Assembly (NCBI RefSeq): GCF_000003815.2
Contig: NC_049991.1
Coordinates: 9,866,506 to 9,930,505, forward strand
Length of the DNA: 64,000 bases
Direction of reading: 5' to 3'
DNA from: Branchiostoma floridae
Lineage: Eukaryota > Chordata > Leptocardii > Amphioxiformes > Branchiostomatidae
Shown: positions 58,920 through 64,000 of the stretch, one piece after another
How the letters are laid out: each line of letters opens with the position of its first letter
Numbering within the stretch: position 1 is the stretch's first letter
Translations under genes and position numbers: made by a program
Notes under the pieces: generated by a model
Told to the model about the DNA's origin: nothing
The model's input: the letters and a program-made list of their open reading frames with translations, nothing else
The model's database searches: none

Positions 58920-58991
58920 TAGTAATAATAATAATCTTTATTGCAAATTCATGCCCGAGGGCTAATTGCATACAAAGTAAAGTAATAATAA
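58920..58991 (-). mobile_element. Very short LINE 3' end, same family as 3717-4584
   Basis: On the minus strand it ends TGCAATTAGCC, then CTCGGGCATGAATTTGCAAT, then AAAG and (ATT)n. This matches the 3'UTR end of the LINE at 3717-4584. Flanking agtaataataa repeats (58920-58930 and 58981-58991) look like a target duplication. Copy A has no insertion here. Confidence 0.75.
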
Positions 58992-59072
58992 ATAATTCTT
59001 ACTTCTACTCCATTTCTTATTTGCAGTATCTCAAAAATCATAGTAAAATCATAGTGAAACTTTCTTCCAGCG

Positions 59073-59255
59073 ACAAGGAAGCTGGTGTGTTACGCCGAAG
59101 GGCGGTTATATCGGCTATATAGATACAGATGATGGCTACTTCTTCGTGTCCGAAGATCATTGGGAAGGTTGTCCTCGGTCTCCCCTGCACGCTCTCACCC
59201 CTCGTAGTCCAATCCTCGATCCGCGCCTCCTGGTGATACAGATACAGATACAGAA
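59073..59255 (+). mobile_element. Retroelement 3' end with (GATACA)n tail
   Basis: Present in copy B only. It holds 'gctggtgtgttacgccgaag' and ends in gatacagatacagatacag. A short internal tandem tail suggests a non-LTR or SINE origin. The family is not known. Confidence 0.55.
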
Positions 59256-59570
59256 AAAGATGTACGCGTATCAGATTTTTAAACCACCACTGTCGCCATC
59301 TTCAGGATCAATCACAGATGAGCTTCCATGATTATCTAAAAAAACCGAAACGCTTTAATCATTTTCATTTCCTCCCAGTTCATTGTTCACGCGTCAGCAA
59401 CAAAAAAAAATTCAATACATGTACTCGTATAAGGAAAACGTCCCGCTACAATTGATGGTCAAGGGACAACACCTGTCGCCCTCCCTCTTATGCCATTTTG
59501 TCATCCTGGTAAGATCGGCATGATTCTTCTTCTCTTTCCTGGATCCTTGGAATAGGAGTAGTACCGGTAA

Positions 59571-59680
59571 GGCCATGTTGATTTGATTATATGGATGACA
59601 TCCGTGCGCGCATCAGTTTCGGCCGTTTCCAAAGAAAACAAAGTTTTCGACCATACTGTAAAACGTACAAAGCAGCTGTA
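59571..59680 (-). repeat. Dispersed ~120-bp repeat (copy 2)
   Basis: Reverse complement of 26639-26757 with moderate divergence. It lies within copy-B-specific DNA, so it was probably mobile. Confidence 0.7.
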
Positions 59681-60294
59681 AATGAGCAAACATATGCCTT
59701 AGATTGCAAAAAAAAGGTCATTTCAAAGGTGACCACTTACATTCCTAAAAGAAGCCAAATTTTTTGCCAAACTTTTTTTATTCACACGCTCGCATAGGTT
59801 TGGGCGTTTCCCGAAGATGCCATCCTTGTAGTCAAACCAACATGGCCTAACTAGGCCATACTTCCAGGCTGTGTAACACTACTAGTAAGTTAATTCCTCT
59901 GCTCCTTCCGGAATACTATAAAAGATCTTTTTCTTAGCTTGTGCTAGATAGTACTTCAGTTGTCATGAAAAGTTTTCTCTTTGTTGGAAATGCATCATTA
60001 GCAATGATGCATACTTCGTATCCCCACTCTTGCCACTAATGACTGCATCACGCCCTGTTCAACCAGGCAAAATCTATTGTCAACCTTTCTTTCTTTCTTT
60101 ATACACAATGCACCTTGCGCTGGTAATGACGAAAAATGCTGACAGACATACACAGAAACCGTTATCTCAAAATCGACAGCTTCGCGTCTGTCTTTGACGT
60201 GAACAAGACGTCGGTGTACCACTGTGGGTGGATCAAAGCTCGGTGCCTTACGCAGTTTGTACTCTATCTACAAAACTGGCGTGTTACACGGTTA

Positions 60295-60815
60295 CCCTTC
60301 ACACGAGAGCACGAATAGGGCAATTCGTAATGTGTTCTAACTGCATTCCAGCTATTCGTGCCCGTTCTTTTGGCTAGCCCGAAAAACATGTTAAAAACTG
60401 TCGAGGTGCATTCGAAGTGGAGAAATATCGAATGGCATTCATAGTGGATTCTAAGTGTATTCTAACCATTCCTGCTGCAGTCTGACCGCATTCTGTGGCA
60501 TCCCAAAATTATTCGAAACATTCTTATCTCATTCGATGGAGAATCGAAACGGCAAGCCATCTCGAATACTGCCCGAATGTGCCCGAAAGAATATATGGAA
60601 TGTAGTCGGAATGTCTAGAATACACTATGAATGCACAGGAATAGAAAATAATTTTCATTCCGACGGCATTCTGGCTCATTCCTTCTCGTGTGAAGGGGAT
60701 TTAAGGTCTATTTGGAATTCCCACCCGAATGGCCCCGAATGTGGCACGAATTTTGCAAATAATTCATTCCGGCTGGTTCTACTCGATTCCTGCTGATTTG
60801 GTTTCAGTGTGAAGG
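60295..60815. mobile_element. Non-autonomous DNA element rich in GAATG/CATTC motifs
   Basis: The ends carry cccttcacac (60295-60304) and gtgtgaagg (60807-60815), a short inverted repeat. A further inner copy, tcgtgtgaagg, is near 60686. Between them about 18 GAATG or CATTC pentamers occur in some 500 bp, where about one is expected. No transposase. The insertion is absent from copy A. Confidence 0.6.
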
Positions 60816-60829
60816 CCCTATTAGGTTTA

Positions 60830-60917
60830 GCCTGATTAAATCTCGCTTATAGCAGCCCGCCCAACATCCGCGGGGAGGAGGCAGTTACAGTCCTGGACAG
60901 CGGAGTTTGCGTTACAC
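60830..60917 (-). repeat. Dispersed 87-bp repeat (copy 2)
   Basis: Reverse complement of 13331-13417. It sits at the end of the copy-B-specific insertion, directly before the duplicated sequence resumes ('ttaccttaggt'). Confidence 0.75.
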
Positions 60918-61070
60918 AGACTTACCTTAGGTCATGGGAGGTCACAAATCTAGAACCTTCTATGAACCGCACTTTCTTTGAAGCTGACATGCTATTGACA
61001 AGAATAGTGTGCTATAGGTCAATAGAGATAGACTTCTTATTGTGGTGCATTTTTTGCCAGATCATCCCCC

Positions 61071-62876
61071 ATTTTCTACGTCTACGTTGGGGTGTCTGTA
61101 GTCCTCACTATCACCAAAAGCCACGTTTTTAGTCACAATGCATAAAGCATCGCTTCTTTTGTTTCAGTCAAATCGGGTTGTTAGGGTGTTGCAAAATCTT
61201 CTTCTCCTCACAGAGCATGATTTTCGTGTTCCTATCAGTGAAAAACATCCAGCTTCAGTACGTCACTTAGACTAATTTTGTTTTCCTTAAGGCCCCAGGA
61301 GACCATTCGCTGTAATTGATACTTAAAAAACACGTCATATACTAAACTCCCATCAAGTAAAATGAATGTAGTCAGAACAACAACATCGTCACGTTGAAAA
61401 TGCAGTTAATGAAAGTAGTCTGAAGGGGGCACGAAGAAAATAATAGATTTTTACATAAAACCGACGTTTAGATGTCTACCAGAAGAAGTGTGATAAACTA
61501 GACTACAGTAATAACTAGACTAAATGTTAAGAAACTAGAGTGACAAGAAATCTAGAGTATTTCTTATTGCCAGAAAGTATAGACTAATGAGCATTTAGAC
61601 GATGACGTGTATCTTTGTGTCAATCGTGTCAATAGGACCGGACATTTAGAAAAATATAGACCAAAGCGGAAAAGGGTTGGTGGTTTTCTTGTCCCTAAGG
61701 GCAGGAAACGGACATCAATATTGCTTGCGTCAATGAAAATTGAATATCAAAATAGGAATACGAAATAAGACATCAGATTTCTTTCTTCATATGTAGGCTA
61801 TCTCTGTATATAATGTTGGATCGTTTAGACGAGGTATCGATATCCCAAACCTTCAAAATCATATTCTTTATCATTATAATGATTAGGGGTAAAATAAAGT
61901 CTTGCTTTTGCACCATTTTACCGAATCATCGTCAGAGTTAGGATTGACAAGAACATGTGGTTATTCAAAGACTATAAAACAAAATATCGTGTCAATAGTG
62001 ACAGAAAAATCCTGTCAATAGTAGCGAAAATCCTACTATCCAGTCAATAGAGCAAAAATGTTGTTGAGAAGAATATCCCGTCAATAGCCTCGGCTTTTGC
62101 CACAGATGTTTATCAGCATAAATCGGAATGGTGAGTCTGGTCAAGATTTATTCTACATTACACTTTATTAGCATTTTTCTTTGAATTCACAATCTTAGAA
62201 ATAGTCGTAATTGCTTTGATATTTGGTACACAAAGACATTAACCGAGAAATCATCCCCAAACCAACCTCTTACCGAATATGGTTAACAAAACAAACAGTC
62301 AAGATCAAACGAAAAGATAGTAGTCGACAGCAAAGAAGTTGCCAATGTAGCAGTTGGCAGTACAGAAGCCCCATCTATCGAGACTTGTTATCATTGCAAC
62401 TGCGATATCAACCGTGCGAAATAGAGTGCCGACGTCTGTTTGCCCAGGTATATGGGGGTTTGCAGCCGCGGTGCTCTGTAATTTCAAACCTGAAGATACT
62501 GGTGATACTGATACTTCTTTGCACGATATTAGGGGCTCTTCCGAAATCATCATGATATGGGCCACCATAAGAGGTGCCTTTAGTATTGTGTGCGATTAGC
62601 TTGACCGAAGGCTACAGGGAAAAGATGCCTTTTTGCGAAAATGTTGCATTTCTAGTTCGATCTTAATTTTTTCTCTTTTCTTCGCTCTTTTATATTCGCA
62701 AAGAGCGCACTGATTTACCACACCGATGGCCTACTCGTAGTTTCACAGCATGTCGACGCCGCTGGTAGAAATAGAGCACAAAATCTAGGCCATACAAGAA
62801 AGCGACTGGCTCCTTTGTAAATACGTCAAAGCTCTTGTTGATGAAATGGGTTCACTGACATGGCACTTCAAGAGAC
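61071..62876. other. No gene recognised; cluster of GTCAATAG words
   Basis: AT-rich DNA. Four GTCAATAG words lie within 61991-62087 and one more near 61628. Overlapping frames at 62223-62599 on both strands are short and lack any domain. Confidence 0.5.
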
Positions 62877-63064
62877 NNNNNNNNNNNNNNNNNNNNNNNN
62901 NNNNNNNNNNNNNNNNNNNNNNNNNNNNNNNNNNNNNNNNNNNNNNNNNNNNNNNNNNNNNNNNNNNNNNNNNNNNNNNNNNNNNNNNNNNNNNNNNNNN
63001 NNNNNNNNNNNNNNNNNNNNNNNNNNNNNNNNNNNNNNNNNNNNNNNNNNNNNNNNNNNNNNNN
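62877..63064. other. Assembly gap, 188 N
   Basis: N run. Frames crossing it are artefacts. Confidence 0.99.
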
Positions 63065-64000
63065 ATTAGTCTGAATTATTTTGAATAAAAGAATACTCTG
63101 AGCCACAATAATTAAATTATTTTCAAAAAATTGACTAAGAAAATACTCATTTATTTGAATTTCTTTGAATATTTTAGAAACATTTTGAAAGTAACTGTAC
63201 AAAAATATCTTTATTTAGAATAATTGTGAAACCTCTCTGTGGTTATTTCACATTTACAAATATTTACAAAAAATGGTAAACCTGGCCAAATGGTAAAATT
63301 AGTTTATTGCCCCCATAAAAGTAAGCCCTATTGTTGCATCTGTATATTTTTAGATTTCACTGCTGGGCACTGGTGGATCCTTTGTGGTGGGCCATTGTTG
63401 CATGGCACCCAACCATACTTTGCAAGGATGTGTGAATTGCTATCTTCCCAGCCCACCGAACCGTTTACAAAAAATGGTAGAAAATGGTAAATAATGGTAG
63501 AATGCTGTTATCATTATTTAGAAACCATTAGAAGTATCAAATTCCACACCATGAATATATCCAAAGTTTTGCAAGACCAGGGAAATATTTATAAAGTTGA
63601 AACAGTGTTAAAAATATTTCTGAAGTATCAAATGTCCTAGACATATAATTACAAAACTTATAATCAATTCTAAACAATGGCAACAAACATCCGCATGGTG
63701 TCTTGGAATGGACTCTACAAGAAGCTTATGTATTTCTAGAAATACGAAAATGTAGCTAAATATCACGTCACCGTTCCACCACCGGTAGGAGCTACTTGTT
63801 GAAAGCGAAAGAACTGCATTCACATTTAAAGACAATAGCTAGCTATAGAAAAATTGGAAAATATAGGCGTACAATATCTAACAGCTTTTCATTTGGATAG
63901 GGAAACAATACAGCCTTTGTAGGTACATCAGGTGTTGTTAATACGAGATGTTTACGTTCTAGAGCCTGAAGCCCAACACCTTTAGTCGCACGGAATGTAA
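63065..64000. other. No gene recognised
   Basis: AT-rich. The word AAATGGTA recurs several times between about 63270 and 63500. No domain, repeat family or RNA gene is recognised. Confidence 0.5.

Larger units (their letters stand above)
58870..61070. repeat. Segmental duplication, copy B, with several insertions
   Basis: Same order of anchors as copy A, but about 1.1 kb longer. The extra DNA is a LINE tail (58920-58990), a retroelement tail (59073-59255), a dispersed repeat (within 59503-59715), and a compound insertion (60295-60917). Copy A lacks all four. Confidence 0.8.

Noticed and set aside
62223..62599. Overlapping frames on both strands, 80-110 codons
   Set aside because: No domain, no splice context and no codon bias on either strand.

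Overview
This is a window of animal nuclear DNA. It is intron-rich, AT-biased and repeat-dense, with four assembly gaps written as N runs. Three genes have deuterostome-type protein sequences and exon structures close to the vertebrate ones. The repeats (many short TIR elements, LINE 3' tails, minisatellites that contain exon/intron borders) fit a cephalochordate such as Branchiostoma (amphioxus). That species assignment is inference; no database was searched.

Layout. 1-2037 (+): the last three exons of BPTF/NURF301, a chromatin remodeller (half of a PHD finger plus a bromodomain), with a 3'UTR after it. 3687-9870: a diverged tandem block in about four copies; the first is interrupted by a young 5'-truncated LINE. 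9870-14373: no gene recognised. 14374-23896 (+): a complete 9-exon flavin-containing monooxygenase, 547 aa. 24003-26908: probable 3'UTR and intergenic DNA. 26909-35276 (-): a complete 15-coding-exon 4-aminobutyrate aminotransferase (ABAT), 500 aa with a mitochondrial presequence. 35277-38658: intergenic, with one MITE. 38659-50600 (-): a complete TRMT1-type tRNA (guanine26-N2)-dimethyltransferase, 16 coding exons, 653 aa, plus a 5' non-coding exon with a short uORF. 50600-56450: intergenic, with LINE remnants and MITEs. 56683-57108 (-): an unrecognised GC3-rich 141-aa open frame that ends inside a 26-bp minisatellite. 57785-61070: a two-copy segmental duplication whose second copy carries several transposon insertions. 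61070-64000: no gene recognised.

The genes do not form a pathway. BPTF acts on chromatin, FMO in NADPH-dependent oxygenation at the ER, ABAT in mitochondrial GABA breakdown and TRMT1 in tRNA modification. FMO and ABAT converge; ABAT and TRMT1 lie in tandem on the minus strand. Exon models were built by hand from GT/AG sites, reading phase and remembered family sequence. All introns inside the coding regions fit GT-AG and all phases close.

The most unusual structure is in TRMT1. Two different introns each carry a minisatellite whose unit is the 3' splice site plus the first 36-39 nt of the next exon (about 33 extra copies before exon 10, 7 before exon 6). The true acceptor therefore sits at the end of a row of near-identical decoy acceptors.
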